Below, one piece after another: positions 1 through 12,220 of a stretch of DNA of 64,000 bases; position 1 is the first letter of the stretch, and each line of letters opens with the position of its first letter. Made by a program: the position numbers and the translations under genes. Origin of the DNA: Brachypodium distachyon (lineage: Eukaryota; Streptophyta; Magnoliopsida; Poales; Poaceae); contig NC_016133.3 in assembly GCF_000005505.3 (NCBI RefSeq), forward strand, positions 56,261,237 through 56,325,236, written 5' to 3'. The notes under the pieces were generated by a model. The model worked only from the letters and a program-made list of their open reading frames with translations, was not told the origin of the DNA and did not search any database.

Positions 1-72
1 TAAAATATGAATGTATCTATGTTCGTCTAAATACATGTAATATTTGAATCATATTACAAAATGAAGGGAGTA
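1..72. mobile_element. Degraded right end of a Stowaway-like MITE
   Basis: The first 72 bases resemble the right half of the Stowaway elements seen intact elsewhere in the window: 'tacatgtaat' and 'tgtatcta' core phrases followed by a weak 'gggagta' end. The left half lies outside the window and the terminus is mutated, so the call rests only on similarity to the better copies at 1830, 13464 and 53516. Confidence 0.35.
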
Positions 73-878
73 GGATTTGAATATGCATTTTTCAAGCTAT
101 TTGAATCAACTCGAGACACTCGAATATTCCTCGGCGTTTTGAGCCAATGCTTAATGATGCTAGAAAATAAGTGCAAATGAATGCATTAGATGCGAATTTG
201 AAGGCTTGAATCCCATGCAACGCAGAAGAGAATTTCGTGCCACAAGTTGCACGTTGCGAAGTTGGGAATGCAAAATTTACAACATGCAAGAAAAAAAACA
301 CAAGGCATGCTTGCTTGGTTCATTGCATTATACAGTTTGTTGTTCCATAGTGGCAAGCCACAAACAAAGGGAGCTCCCAAACAAAGTCCGTGTCAATGTC
401 TAGTGGGTAAAAGAAGACCTAGCTAGGATAACCAACCAAAAAGATATTGTCTGCCAAGTCACCCGAAAAAAAGAAAAAAGATATTGTCTGCCAAGTCAGA
501 TCGTGTGGCTTGAATTGTAAACGATGCACAACCTCCAATTGGGAATTCTGTTCAGAATCAATTGGGCATTAGATTCGGGCACAAGGAATCGCGTGACTCA
601 GTGGAACCACCGCCCCACCTGTCTTCAACCACCGACAGATGGGTCCCGGACGTTGAACCCTCTACAGCGGGTCCCACACGTCATGTGTTGCTGGACTGAA
701 AAGAAACGAGAGCCTCGAGTCGAACGCGTGTTCCGCTCCGCTTTGCCCACTCCCGACTTCTCTCCCTCCGGCGACGCGGCGAACGCCCGCACTTTTCCCT
801 TTTTTGCACTCCAGCCCTTCCTTCGTTTCCAAGGCCCACCTCGCCGGCGACGCGTCGGTCGTCGGCGCGGCGGCAGCC
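73..878. other. Upstream region of the TEX2-like gene
   Basis: No gene is supported here. It holds a short direct repeat (about 24 bp at 438-461 and 475-498, sharing 'gatattgtctgccaagtca') and, from about 690, a GC-rich stretch that is probably the promoter and 5' UTR of the TEX2-like gene starting at 879. Long open frames across 524-1219 run through the UTR and exon 1 in a wrong frame. Confidence 0.5.
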
Positions 879-3800
879 ATGGCCGTGGGGTTCCTGGCGG
901 GCTTCATCCTCGGCCTGCTGGCGCTTGCGGCGGTCGAGGCGGCCGCGGTTCTGTGGGTCGTGCGCCGCCTCCGCCGCCGGCAGGAGACGACGGCGGCGGC
1001 TTCCTCTGCATCGGAGGAGGAACTCCCCGGCGAGAGACCGTTTCCGTACGAGAAGAAGGTGAGATGGAGACGCCCTTCGACCTTAGCGTGCAGGATGTAG
1101 TCGATTTTGCTTGCTCTTTAGGGCGAATGCGGCGGTGGTTGGTTACTGTTTCGGAGCTCGGGGCAGATGCGTGGGACTACGGGTCACGTCTTGATCTATG
1201 CTGTGCTCTTCGAAGTTGAGTTTGTGAGGGGCAGGTGACTTCGAAGGGTTGGGCGGTGGATGGAACTGCGTTAGTATAGGCGTGGTACAGTGGTAGTAGA
1301 GTAGCATGCTTGGATTGCTGTTGTCTGGGATGAGCAACAGTGTGCATTCATGCTGGTTCTTCCCCCAATTTGTAGTAGGTGAATTGGGGAAAACTGGATT
1401 TCCATTGATTGGGAGGAATAGCACTTGCATTCATGTCAATCGCCCGATCCTTCGATTGTAGCATAGTTGAGCTGGGAAACTGACATGAATTCAATTGTGG
1501 ATTCTTCTGATTTTTCCCCCAGTTGCAGTTGTTGAACTGGGAAAATTGGATTTGCTGTTTATTGGGAGGAACAACACTGATCATTCATGTTAAATCACCG
1601 AACCCTCCTAGGCAGTGGGCAGTGAGCTCCTTCTGGTGATGGTCTCACAATCCTTGTGATGTACCATTATTTAGCATATTAGAATAGAGTGCTGCGTTCT
1701 CAAGTTAAGTTGATGATGTTCCCCTTTTTACCACACAAACATGTACTCCCAATCGTTACTAGAAAATCATGTACTTACATATTGCAGCTGACAGTGACAT
1801 GCACCTTGGGGTTGTGATGTACTGTCAGGTACTCCCTCCGTCCCATAATTCTTGTCGAAATATTACATGTACCTAGACGCTTTTTAGGAATAGATACATC
1901 CATATTTGGGCAAATTTGAGACAAGAATTATGGGACGGAGGGAGTATCCTTTAGCATGCCTAGTTGTTGGGTCTAGCATTGTCAGAACAAATTCACTTGG
2001 AAGTTATGCAGTTCTGTATGAGTCTCTTTTATGACATTGCCTAGATGCTCTTGTACCTCACATTCATCAGAATAATGGGATAGGTCACGTCAAATGATTT
2101 CGGGATGCATCTTGCCTGCGACTATGTCTACATCTTGATGGTCGTTTCTCTTTACAGCACATTTTTATACTAGTTCTGTTGTCGATTGCATGTATGAATA
2201 TGGCTTTATCCAACTTGGAATATCAACAGGATGGTTTTGAAGAAAATTATGCAAATTGCACTTGATGAATAATGCCAGGCTGGAGATGGGTTTGATTAAC
2301 TTTGCAGTACACTGATTGTCCAATTGCTTTGGCCCAGCGAATTTGTAATTGTGTTTCACTTTGATTTTCTGTGTTTTATTGCTAATGATCAAGCGTATTT
2401 ACGTTGCTGCCATATGTTGACAGGGCTCTCTGTGGATACTAGAGCCAGAAAAGCTACCAAAAGTTAGTAATGATCGCTTATCAAGTGGAGGTCCCAAAGA
2501 GGCGAACGACAAAAAAAATGTTGTGGAGGTCTTTCCTGCAAAGAAAATGGCTAAAATCAAGGGGCATACCCTTAGTTTGTCTGGTCCTGACGGTGCTGGC
2601 ACAACGATTGAGCTTTTGAATTGTACGGTCGTTGCTGTTTCTGCATCAAGTATGGCCTCACGCAAATGGTCAGTGCTTCACATAAGTAAAAAAACACTTT
2701 GTCTTTCACCAGGAAATCTGTCATCTATGTATTTCGAGGTGTACATGTACAAGCTAGTTAGACCTTGCCTTATTAAGTGCCAAACAAATTAGCATAGTTG
2801 ATGAATTTGATCGAATGCTTTCGTTTGAATGTAGATCATGTTACTATCAAGTAAAGATTGAAGTACACAAAAATTGTTTTTGAAATAACTCCGGTAGGAA
2901 TAGAGTATGCTTTAGAGGACAAGTAGAAATGCTTGTCCAGCTAATTGTACGTTCCTTTCGTTATGCTGTTTGGTTGCTGGTAGGATCCATTCTTTAGTCT
3001 ATATGTAATTGTACTACTGTTGCTTATTTTCAGGACTAAGAGGTATCCGATAAAACTGGAAAGCCAGGAATCTGAGATCTACAATGGAAGCAAGGTGTGC
3101 TATCTTTATGCTGAGACTTCATGGGAGAAGGAATCATGGTGTAAAGCACTCCGTCTTGCAGCGACTGTTGACAAGGAGAAATTGAATTGGCATGCTAAGT
3201 TGAGCAAAGAGTTCTGTAATTACATATCATCGTTAAATTCTGAATACCCATGTTTCCTAAAGCCCACGGTACTTTCAGCTGAGGATCATGAGGTTATAGA
3301 CAGCACAATAAAGACTGATGGGTCTTCCAAAGTACGCCTTTTCCTCAAAAAGTTAGCAAAGAAGGCATCTACAAAGGCTCCCGTAGAGGGTAAAACAAGT
3401 GTGACATCATCCACACAAGGAGAAAGGAAGGTGTTTGATAAAATACGCAGCTACCAGGGTACACAATTTATTGAAGCCTTATTAGGCCCACAAGAAGACA
3501 AACTCAGTAGCAGCTCATCACAGGATACGGGGAAACCGAGTGCCCCAACTGCTCCTTCGAGTCACACTGGACAGCTTCCAGCTTTTCCTGATGTAAATGC
3601 AGATGATAGAGTTGCAGATGAAGGTACACTTTGTTGGAACCTTCTATCCTCACGGCTGTTTTTCGATGCTAAAATGAGCGATGTGATAAACAAGGCCATC
3701 AAAGCTCGTATTCAGGTTCGATCTACTGCTCATGTTCAAGAACAAATCTATCATATCATTCCTTTTTAACTGATTTTATTTGCAGCGAACGTTATCAAGC

Positions 3801-5767
3801 ATGAGGACCCCAGCTTATGTGGGTGAAATTACACTTGCGGACTTCAGTCTTGGAAAACTTCCACCTTATGTACACGCGATGAGAGTCCTTCCACTGGATC
3901 TAAATGAGCTATGGGCCTTTGAAGTTGATTTTGAATATTCCAGTGGAATATTATTGCACATTGAAACAAGGCTTGAGGTTGAGGAACCAGAGTTACAAAA
4001 GGACCTCATGAAAACTAACTTTGGGACAGATCCTAATGGGGAGGTTGATTCTGATCTTCTTGAGAGCATCGAGCAGTATGGTAACCAATTTAGAAACTCA
4101 CAGAACTCAGTTTCTTCAGTGGAAGGAAAAGAAGAAGCAGGTCCTTATAAATTTTATATTTGTTATGCACTTACTTTAAGTTCTTGATTCTTTATTTATG
4201 TTTGTTTTTACCAAATGACCAAATGATTCTTTAAAGGATAAGAGAAAAAGTCATACCACGATGTTTCTGCAAAATGGCCTCATGCTTCTATCTCCAGGGC
4301 CTTCCACATTTCAGTTCCCTATATTTCTTTGGCTTGCTTCAGAGTTTAGGTTAACAGGGTTGCATACTGAGCAGTCTGCCCCTGCAACATGGGAGTATTT
4401 GTTTCCTGTATCTCCATTTATTATTTCTTGTTGTAATATATTATTCTGGCAAAGCATCGAACTAGGAAAAAAAGGCTCAAAATTATTTGCCTCGACATTA
4501 GCTGTATAGATATTAGATAGTGATCAAGACATATGGTTTTTGTATCAGATGCTAGTCAGTCTAAGAGCACCGGATGGACATCCGCGTATTTATCAAGGTG
4601 GAAAAATATATTGCATTCTATAGCCGATCATGTCTCACAGGTTTGTTCCTCTTTGTTATCTCCATCCATGTGTTTTGTGTATGCATTTTTTATGCACACA
4701 TTAAGTTAGTGGGTTGGGTATGTATATGTATTATCTGCATCGTGTAAGCATGCAGTAATCCCAAAAGCTTAAGATGGTACTAGTATCTGTAGAAATATTT
4801 CACATCTGCGATTTACATTTTCTCTTGCACAGGTTCCACTTTCTCTGTCGATAAAAATTTCATCTGTTCGAGGTACCTTGCGCATTCATGTGAAGCCCCC
4901 TCCTTCTGATCAACTTTGGTTTGGATTCACATCGATGCCTGATCTAGAGTGGGACTTGGAATCTTCTGTTGGGGATAGGAAAATTACCAATAGTCACATT
5001 GCTTCACTTATCGGTAACAGATTCAAGGTAAAGAATACAACCCTTTTCTGAACATATTGTTTCTTTGCTGATGTACACGTCTAACTGGGTGAGACGCTGT
5101 GGACTGTTCTGTTCAGGCTTCGCTGCGTGATAGCATGGTGCTTCCAAATTGCGAAAGTATTTCTATGCCATGGATGCTGGCAGAGGAGGATGATTGGGCA
5201 CCTCGCAAGGATGCACCTTTTATTTGGCTCAACCACGAACCCACAGAGACCAGAAGCCACGCTACAGCCGTTGCGCCAACCCATTCAGAGGAAGCTATTC
5301 CAAAGGAAGATGCTAGCAATATAAATGCAGCACCAAGTTTGCGTGCTTCCTCAGCTGGAAGTGAGGAATCACGGAAATCTATCGATGAGTCGACCGAAGA
5401 GCCTGCAGCAGAAGGATCGCCCGTGCAGTCTCTCCTAGCCCCAGCCGGTGAAGCTTCTCCTCCCCCTCTTGATGCACCTGATGAGCTGAGAAAACCGCTG
5501 CTGGTCACAGAAAAGCGCCAGGAAGACACATCAGAGAGCAGATTGGGTTCTCCCCTGTATACATCTCTGAGGACCATCTCTGCCGGGGACGAGGCCAAAC
5601 GAAAAAGCGGTAGGCGGAGTCGGATGATGGACTTGGGCAAGAAGGTGGGAGACAAGCTGGAGGAGAAGAGGCGGCAAGTGGAGGAGAAGGGGAGGCACAT
5701 CGTAGAGAAGATGCGGGAGAATGCTAGGACCAACAGCTTGGAGAGAACTACCGGTAGCACCAGTTAG
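879..5767 (+). CDS. TEX2-like SMP-domain lipid-transfer protein (799 aa)
   Basis: Seven exons join in frame: 879-1058, 2424-2668, 3034-3715, 3786-4140, 4549-4640, 4833-5027, 5117-5767. Residues 3-24 form a hydrophobic membrane anchor followed by an Arg-rich stop. Residues about 61-190 match the PH-like region of plant TEX2 homologues (ending near 'WEKESWCKALRLA'). Residues about 336-585 are the SMP domain (start 'GTLCWNLLSSRLFFDA'; then 'LADFSLGKLPPYVHAMRV'). The tail (585-799) is low-complexity and ends in a Lys/Glu/Arg-rich, coil-like stretch. Known family role: SMP domains bind glycerolipids and tether or transfer lipid between ER and another membrane; TEX2 is an ER protein. The start ATG at 879 lies in a good context and begins the anchor. 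It converges with SF3B2 on the other strand, 772 bases away. Family assignment is firm; the plant function is inferred from animal and yeast relatives. Confidence 0.93.
1340..1615. repeat. Diverged tandem duplication in intron 1 of the TEX2-like gene
   Basis: Two units of about 130 bp sit head to tail (about 1346-1450 and 1480-1612). Each contains a 'ttcccccaatttg'/'tttcccccagttg' phrase, a 'tgggaaaa-tggattt' phrase, 'attgggaggaa', and 'cattcatgt-aatc-ccga-cc'. They are clearly diverged. No coding content. Confidence 0.6.
1830..1946. mobile_element. Stowaway MITE (117 bp with TA target copies)
   Basis: A TA dinucleotide flanks each end of an element with near-perfect terminal inverted repeats, 'ctccctccgtcccataattc' at the left and its reverse complement at the right, with a short core containing 'agatacatccatatttg'. 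Size, TA duplication and termini are those of Triticeae Stowaway (Tc1/mariner-type, non-autonomous). It lies inside intron 1 of the TEX2-like gene. Confidence 0.92.
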
Positions 5768-6539
5768 CTAGGAGACAACAGTTCAGTTGTGCTATGTTTT
5801 TTCTCGTTGTGCTATTTTTACCAGTTAGCTAAGCCATGCCATTCCCTGTAATTCTTTCGTCATGGATAACTTGGGACTAGAAAGTGTTCTAAGTCCAAAG
5901 AGAGACATGCAAATCGGCACATGTACAAATGTTTGATCCACAATGCAAGTCTAGCCGTTGTTTCACAATACAATTTTTTTGACGGGTAGGACAAATACAA
6001 TTAAATCGAGCGGAATAATCATGCTCTGTAGAAACAAACGATGCCGTCAAATCTAAGTTCGCAAAACTCGTGTTACTTAGGATTAACAATGCTTGGTCAG
6101 TGGTATACGAATGATCGACCTTGAAATCATCCAGGTTTGATCCACTGCCTAAAGCAAATTTTGTAAGATGTACATATTTTGTCATCCCTATCTGGCGGTG
6201 CAAGCATGGCACTGATTGTATTACTCCAAACTCCATACTTTGGAGTAGATTTATTATGAATATATTATTATGTTAAAACATGATTAAATCTCCGAGAGGT
6301 TCTAATTAGCTTTAACAAATTTACTCTTGTAAGACATCACTAAATGCTGATAAAAACAATAAGCCAGAAGTTAACATACATAATACGTCCTTGACATGCA
6401 TGTCGGTGACATTAAAACCGTCGTACACGTAGAGGTGCTACATCCGTGCATGCATATACATACAGCTTGGCATAGGCTACAGGACGAAATGGAAACGTCC
6501 TCCTGAATAAAGGGAGAAACGGTAACCCAACAGCAACAT
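5768..6539. other. Convergent 3' UTR region between TEX2-like and SF3B2 genes
   Basis: No coding signal was found. Both neighbouring genes end here, so the stretch should hold two 3' UTRs with polyadenylation signals; the ORFs present are short and without family resemblance. Confidence 0.5.
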
Positions 6540-9500
6540 CTAAAACTTGAAGTCCTTCTTTTTGGATTTCCCATCCTTGTCCTGCTTCCTCTTCCTCTTG
6601 CTTGCATTCTGCCAATCGGAAAAAGAGCAGTTGATTAGGTGAGTACTGCTTCTAGCTAAAGAACTACGGAGTAAGATAAATAAAATTGCTCGTAAGAAAC
6701 GTGAAACGAACCTCCGCCACCATGTCACTGAAATCTTCCTTCTGGTTCCGCAGCTTTTCCTCTTCTCGTGCTTCTTCGTACCTGTTTCATGGTTTTCAAG
6801 GGAATGGCATTAGTGCTTTGACTTGCAGGTTGCAGCAATTGACAGGCACAGCTTAACAAACGTCAGTAAACCTACTTGGCTGCCAAAACATCATCCATAA
6901 CTTCAAGTTCCTCAGGATGTATGGTGACGTCCACTTTGTCGGACTTCTGATTCTTAAGAAGATCAACCTGCAAAAGAGAACCAAAAGAAAAGATCAATGA
7001 ATCACCAAAGCATGCATGCAACCAGAATACTTCATGCAAAGGAAATTCAAGCTCACCCTTTTAACCCCAGCTTTATCCGGTGCCCCGACCACATACCTGT
7101 AAAAGAAGCAAGATACAGAATGAGTTCTCCATATGGTTGAATTCAAACAACATGTTATACAGAGAACTACAAGCATGTTTCACTAGGGTCACATACGTAT
7201 GGCTTGATCCATAGAGCGTCCCAGGTGCAATTCTTTCCTCCTTCTGCTCAAGAACCTTCAAATGAAAAAGGACAAAGGTTGGTTATGAACCGCAACGTGC
7301 CAAATTAAAGCTCAAACAATGCTTGGCCTTAAATACCACAAAAATTGAAGGTAAGCCCTCACCTGGTATAGCTGCTTTTCTGTTTGTTTTTCAGGCTCTT
7401 TCCTCTGTAGCTTCCGAAGATCAATGACATCAGGTGTTTCCACGCCAGTGGGAGTGCTATTAACATAAAAGGCATCATAACCTAGTTCCTTTAAGAAAGA
7501 ACTTATTCATCTAAGAATTATTGTAGTACCTGGAGATGGTGTCAACAGACTGAATGCCCGCTTCCATGTCTTCTTCTTCCATTAGGTCATCTTCCTCTTC
7601 CTCCTCCTCTTCTTCTTCCTCCTCCTCTTCCTCCTCCAAGTCACCCCAGTGCTTGCTGCGGTCAACTGGTTCCTCCTGGATCACATTGCAGCATAACAAA
7701 TAGCTTTGGTTCAAAGTTCAGAATACACAAAACAAAGAATTGCAGAATAAATAGCCGATTATACAGACATCATAATTAGGTTCATCCTGCTGCTGGATTC
7801 CAAAAACATCTCCATACAAGGGGCGTCCGAGCTGTTAGAAAATACAAGTAAATAGATAAGAATAAATTTGTAAATTGATTAAACTAAGCATTTAACTAGA
7901 GCAGAGCCTACAAAAGGCAAATTTGACGTAGCATACCTCATCCACAGGAGGCTTTCCCCATTCCCCAGGTCGGTAACCAAAACTCGCACCAGGAGGAATT
8001 GGAGCATTCAGACCAGGAATCTTCAGCGAAGGATAAGAGGGCGGAGGACCATATCTCTGCCAACAATATTTGATGTCAGTTGACAATTGCCAGTAACAAA
8101 AAGAACAATCAACCAGAAGACCAGCTGCCAGGAGATTTTTTTAAACAGAACAATACCTGCATGTTTATAAGCCATGGAGGTGGTGCACCATCAGGCATAC
8201 CAAGAGCTTCTTTAAGTTCTCGGGACAGCATACCTGGCTTCATTTCCCTAAGTTTGACCTATGGAGTGCATACAGATAAAGAATTATGATCAATGAGCCA
8301 GGTTTGAAAACATAGACATCTGAATCTCCTGAATAGGGAAATGATATATCAAGAAGAGAAAAATGTACCTCAAACTCTTTCCCTTCGTAGTACAGGTCAC
8401 CATGACTAGTCAATTTTGGTTTAGTTTGGTATTTGAAGAAGGCGTCGTGCAAAACCTGAACACAACAAAATTATTGTGAGAAGTTTACACGCGTCTGGAA
8501 TTGAACATATGAAACAAATACATCCTACTATCAGTTATGACACTTCTGCATGAACATGATCACTATTAGTGCCCTAAATGTCACAACGGGCGACAACAAG
8601 TTTACATGACAGACACCTGACAGACCAAATTTGTATGTAGATAGAAGAATAGAACATAGCAAAAACTGCAGGATATGCTATTCAACATCTCAGAAATCTG
8701 GAAAGTCAACTGATCAATTGCGCACTACTGAAAAACATAAATATACGCAGTATAGGATTCTATATATCTTAACTTGGTCTCAACAGGAATTGAACTGACC
8801 TGATAATCTATATCCATCTTGCCCATTTTTGGCTGCATGCGCTCACGCTGCTTCTGCTTCAACTTTTTGCTATCCTCTTTCTCGATATATGCCTGAAAAT
8901 GCATTTTGAGACCTTAGTAAAATAAAAGTTAAAATTCAAATAACACACGTCACTGGAAGATAACAAATTGAGAAGGGAGATAACATGTCCCTAGAATTAG
9001 TACAAAGAACAAAGATAAGCTACCTGTCTTATCTTTTCTATCCCGGTTGCAGCAATGAAATCAGGAAGTTGGAAAGGTTGTTTCTCAATACCCCTCTTGC
9101 CCTGGAAGAAACAACATAGCGACGTAAGATCTCATCGACAAGATATAAATAACATGTGGAGGAAAGCATAATTTTCAAGTTTTCTAGGCAAGCTACAAAG
9201 TGTGGCCAAAGGTCAAGATCCTGGCTAGACGACGATGATCTTTTTCAAACAAAATGTCTCACAAGATGTCACTAGATGCAATGCCTTAGAATTTATACTA
9301 GAGCAATCACTCAAGCACTGCACCACTACCACCAAGTCCTTGCTTCCAGAAAGTTACAGCATCCCTGCAAGAATTATATATCTGTATAAGACGGAGGGGA
9401 AAAACCATATTGACTTTATGTCCCCCCACCACCTCTAAATCTCTAATAAGTAATAACACTCACTCTAGTGTACAATCTTGTCACTTTATATTGAGCTACA

Positions 9501-11435
9501 CTGGCATATGATGATTGTTGGCTGTAATTGTTGCACTTCCAGGCTGACAATTTTAGATGATGCAAGGATGAAATCCAAGTGAGGTGCTACACATATCCCA
9601 CATGTGGGCTGGGCTTTGAGCAAATTTTTGGCCTGGCACGTTGCACCTTTCAAACAGAACACTTCGTAACAAATTCAGGAAAGCATGCAATGTTTATTAG
9701 ATACTAAACAAGAGAGATGCTTTAACACTTCTACAATTGGATTTTGAAGAAAAATGATGGTCCGATGTGCATAAACCTAGCAGGCTACCGCTCCACTACT
9801 AACACACGTCTATTTCTCAGAGGTGCATGCAAGTACCAATTAAATAATTTTTACACAAAACAAATCGATCCTTATTAATGGTAGATGTATTACAAACCTG
9901 CAAGAATTTCCTCTTTTGAGACCAGTGCCTTGGGACAGGTACAGTGTTCCTGTAAGACTTCAGATAGACGAGTAACTTGGGATCTGACGCTGTCGCATCC
10001 CAGACCTAGCAGTAAGAGAACATCGGAATCAATTGAAGCTAATCCATAAATAATTTTAGAAAGTTTATGGAGAGGATGATACAAAACATTGAAACAAAGA
10101 TTTTGGTGACGCCTTCTGTTCTTCACTTTATTATATAAAGATTATGATCATTTCTTATGTTCACACCACCAATACAAGCTGCAGGGTACTACCTCTGTTC
10201 CTAAATATAAGACGTTTTGTGCACCAAGAGCCCACCAAAACATCTTATATTTAGGAACAGATGTAATATTTACAAGGATAAAACAGACACCCGTCACATC
10301 CTCACTATTACGGCCAAGGACAAAATAAAGTGTTATTGTAGAGCGCGCGGCCAATAAAACTGATCATAACACTAGTTCATTTCATTGAAAAAAGTTCTAG
10401 GCTATTTTAGTTTCCAACTAATGATGATGAGTTTGTGGATACATATCAGCTCTGGCAATGCAACATTACATGGATAAATACAACAGGATGCAATGGCAAC
10501 ACATGCATGCCAAATGTAGGCACACAAAACTACCCAGGGCATATGATTTTTACAACAAAAGGAGGCTGGCTTACCTCAACAACGTCGGGCCTGTTACATA
10601 TCTGTTTCAACTCTGCAATCTTCATCCTTTGTTCCAGCTTCAGAACACAAAGCAAACATAAATTTATGGTGAGGACACCAGAAAAAGGAAAAGAAACCCA
10701 TAATAAGTTAGTAAGATGTGTTATGCAACAGCAGGCTGGGGCAGGGAGCTAACTTTTTTCTTCTTGTTGGACAGGCCTCCTTCCTTCTTCTTCTGCTGGG
10801 CCTCCTGCTCATCGTCGTCTGAATCAGATCCAGACCCCTTCTTCGCCGCATCGGCGCCAGCCTCATCCTTCTTCTCGCCATCCTAACCATCACAACACCA
10901 AACATACTCATCAAACTAATGCAGATTACAGAGAGTATCGATCAATTCCACCGCAAAGCAGCTAAAAACTAGTACAAATTCCGTAGCGTTTTGCCGCCTA
11001 AAGACTAATAGAGGGGAAGTTGTGGAGACTCGTATACCTCCGCGTCAGCGGGGGAGTCCTTGAAGGTGAACTTCTCAAATATGTCTTTGAAGTCGGCGAG
11101 GAGGCCGTCTGCGAGGTCCGGCTCCTCCGCCACGTACTCGACCTCGACCTCCACCTGCGGAACGGCCAAGCAAGCTTTCTAACGTTAGACAAACCAGACA
11201 ATCGCTAACACCACCAAAACCCTAGGGTTAATGCGCCCCTACGTACCTGGGGTTTGAGATCGGGCTTGTCCTCCTCCGCGGAGTCCCCGGCCGTATCTGC
11301 TGCGGGTGCTTCGGCGGGGGTCTTGTTCTTCTTCTGCTTCCGTCGCCGGCGGCGGCGGTCGCTCTCGCGCGACTTCTTCTGGTCGGCGCCGGCGGGCGCT
11401 CCGTTGGGTAGGTCGGCGCTAGGGTCCGCGGCCAT
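6540..11435 (-). CDS. SF3B2: Splicing factor 3B subunit 2 (SF3b145/CUS1 homologue, 572 aa)
   Basis: Eighteen exons join in frame (minus strand, 5' to 3'): 11435-11247, 11154-11038, 10882-10754, 10637-10575, 10005-9898, 9101-9024, 8892-8800, 8455-8369, 8258-8157, 8056-7937, 7831-7769, 7675-7530, 7456-7363, 7255-7197, 7096-7057, 6967-6876, 6781-6712, 6608-6540. The N-terminus is basic and low-complexity. Residues about 146-285 match the DUF382 core ('LPDFIAATGIEKIRQAYIEK'), 288-345 the proline-rich PSP motif ('GMPDGAPPPWLINMQRYGPPP'). A long run of glutamates lies near 397-415. The C-terminus is the typical basic tail ending 'KKKDFKF'. Known role: a U2 snRNP SF3b component that contacts pre-mRNA near the branch site, in the nucleus. 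It is shorter than the human protein, as plant copies are. Single start ATG followed by 'AADPSADL'. Confidence 0.95.
10190..10265. mobile_element. Short Stowaway-like MITE in SF3B2 intron 4
   Basis: A 76-bp inverted repeat flanked by TA on both sides: 'cctctgttcctaaatataag' at the left and its near reverse complement at the right, with a short loop. The size and 'cctaaatataagacg' ends match a common Triticeae Stowaway family different from the CTCCCTCCGTCCCATA family. Confidence 0.85.
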
Positions 11436-12220
11436 GGCGGACGGCGTTTGGGATTTGGGAAATGGCCCGAGTCAGGATTTGGTGCGGGTTAAATTAACGA
11501 GAGTGTTCCGTCGGTTACTCGATTGGGCTGGGATCGGTTGCTCGGTTGGGCTGGGCTCTTTCCACATAACGAGGCCCAGCAGGCCATGGCGCCAGCAGAA
11601 AACGCTTTTGACGTACGACGACGGGGCCCATCCCGATGTGATCAGTTCGTACTGCCTGATTCTATTCTTTGTATTTCTAAAAAAAAAGATTCTACTCTTT
11701 GTATTCTCAAAAAAATAATCTATTCTTTGTATTGTTCGTTTTTGCTTCTCTTTTTTTTGGATATCCAAATAGGATTCAAGTTCACGTTCAAGTTGAAGGA
11801 GATGTATCATCAATGTTGCAATTTTACCAGCCACGAGTATACACAGCACAGCGTACAGCGTAGTATGTACGAGATCTTATGTCGACCTCTCTCTGGAAAT
11901 ACACAGCAACATATAATGTCACCTACTCCGTACCATATAAAAGGAGGGTGCCTGGCCATTGTAAAATTTCACCTACCATGTAATGTCAAAAAAACAGGTA
12001 AAACACAACATTCTTTTACAACTTTGCATTGCCTTGTATGCACATAGACCTAACTAGCTCTCTATCCTAATCTCTATCTTTGGAATTCTGTAGCTGGCAA
12101 GAAGGAAGAAAGAATCATTTCCATATAAACGAATGTCAAAATGGATGGAATTCAGTAGTGTTGGGAGGAGTAGGTATCTGGATGTTTTACAGACAGTTGT
12201 CCAGTTCGGTGACCTGAGGT
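11436..12220. other. SF3B2 promoter and sucrose-transporter 3' flank
   Basis: No gene supported. The part next to 11436 should be the SF3B2 5' UTR and promoter. Positions 11670-11770 are a T-rich, locally repeated stretch ('ttctttgtattctc' variants). The part next to 12220 holds the transporter 3' UTR. Confidence 0.45.

Noticed and set aside
524..1219. 231-codon open frame on the plus strand across TEX2 exon 1
   Set aside because: It is in a different frame from the recognised anchor sequence, starts far upstream and has no family resemblance; GC-rich exon shadows are often open.
4236..4340. Possible extra exon of the TEX2-like gene
   Set aside because: It has an AG before and open reading in one frame, but joining it in phase with exon 4 gives an immediate stop, while exon 4 to exon 5 joins cleanly into the conserved protein.
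5113..5760. 215-codon minus-strand frame opposite TEX2 exon 7
   Set aside because: Shadow of the real plus-strand exon; Ser/Leu-rich with no family match, and the plus frame joins perfectly to the upstream exons.
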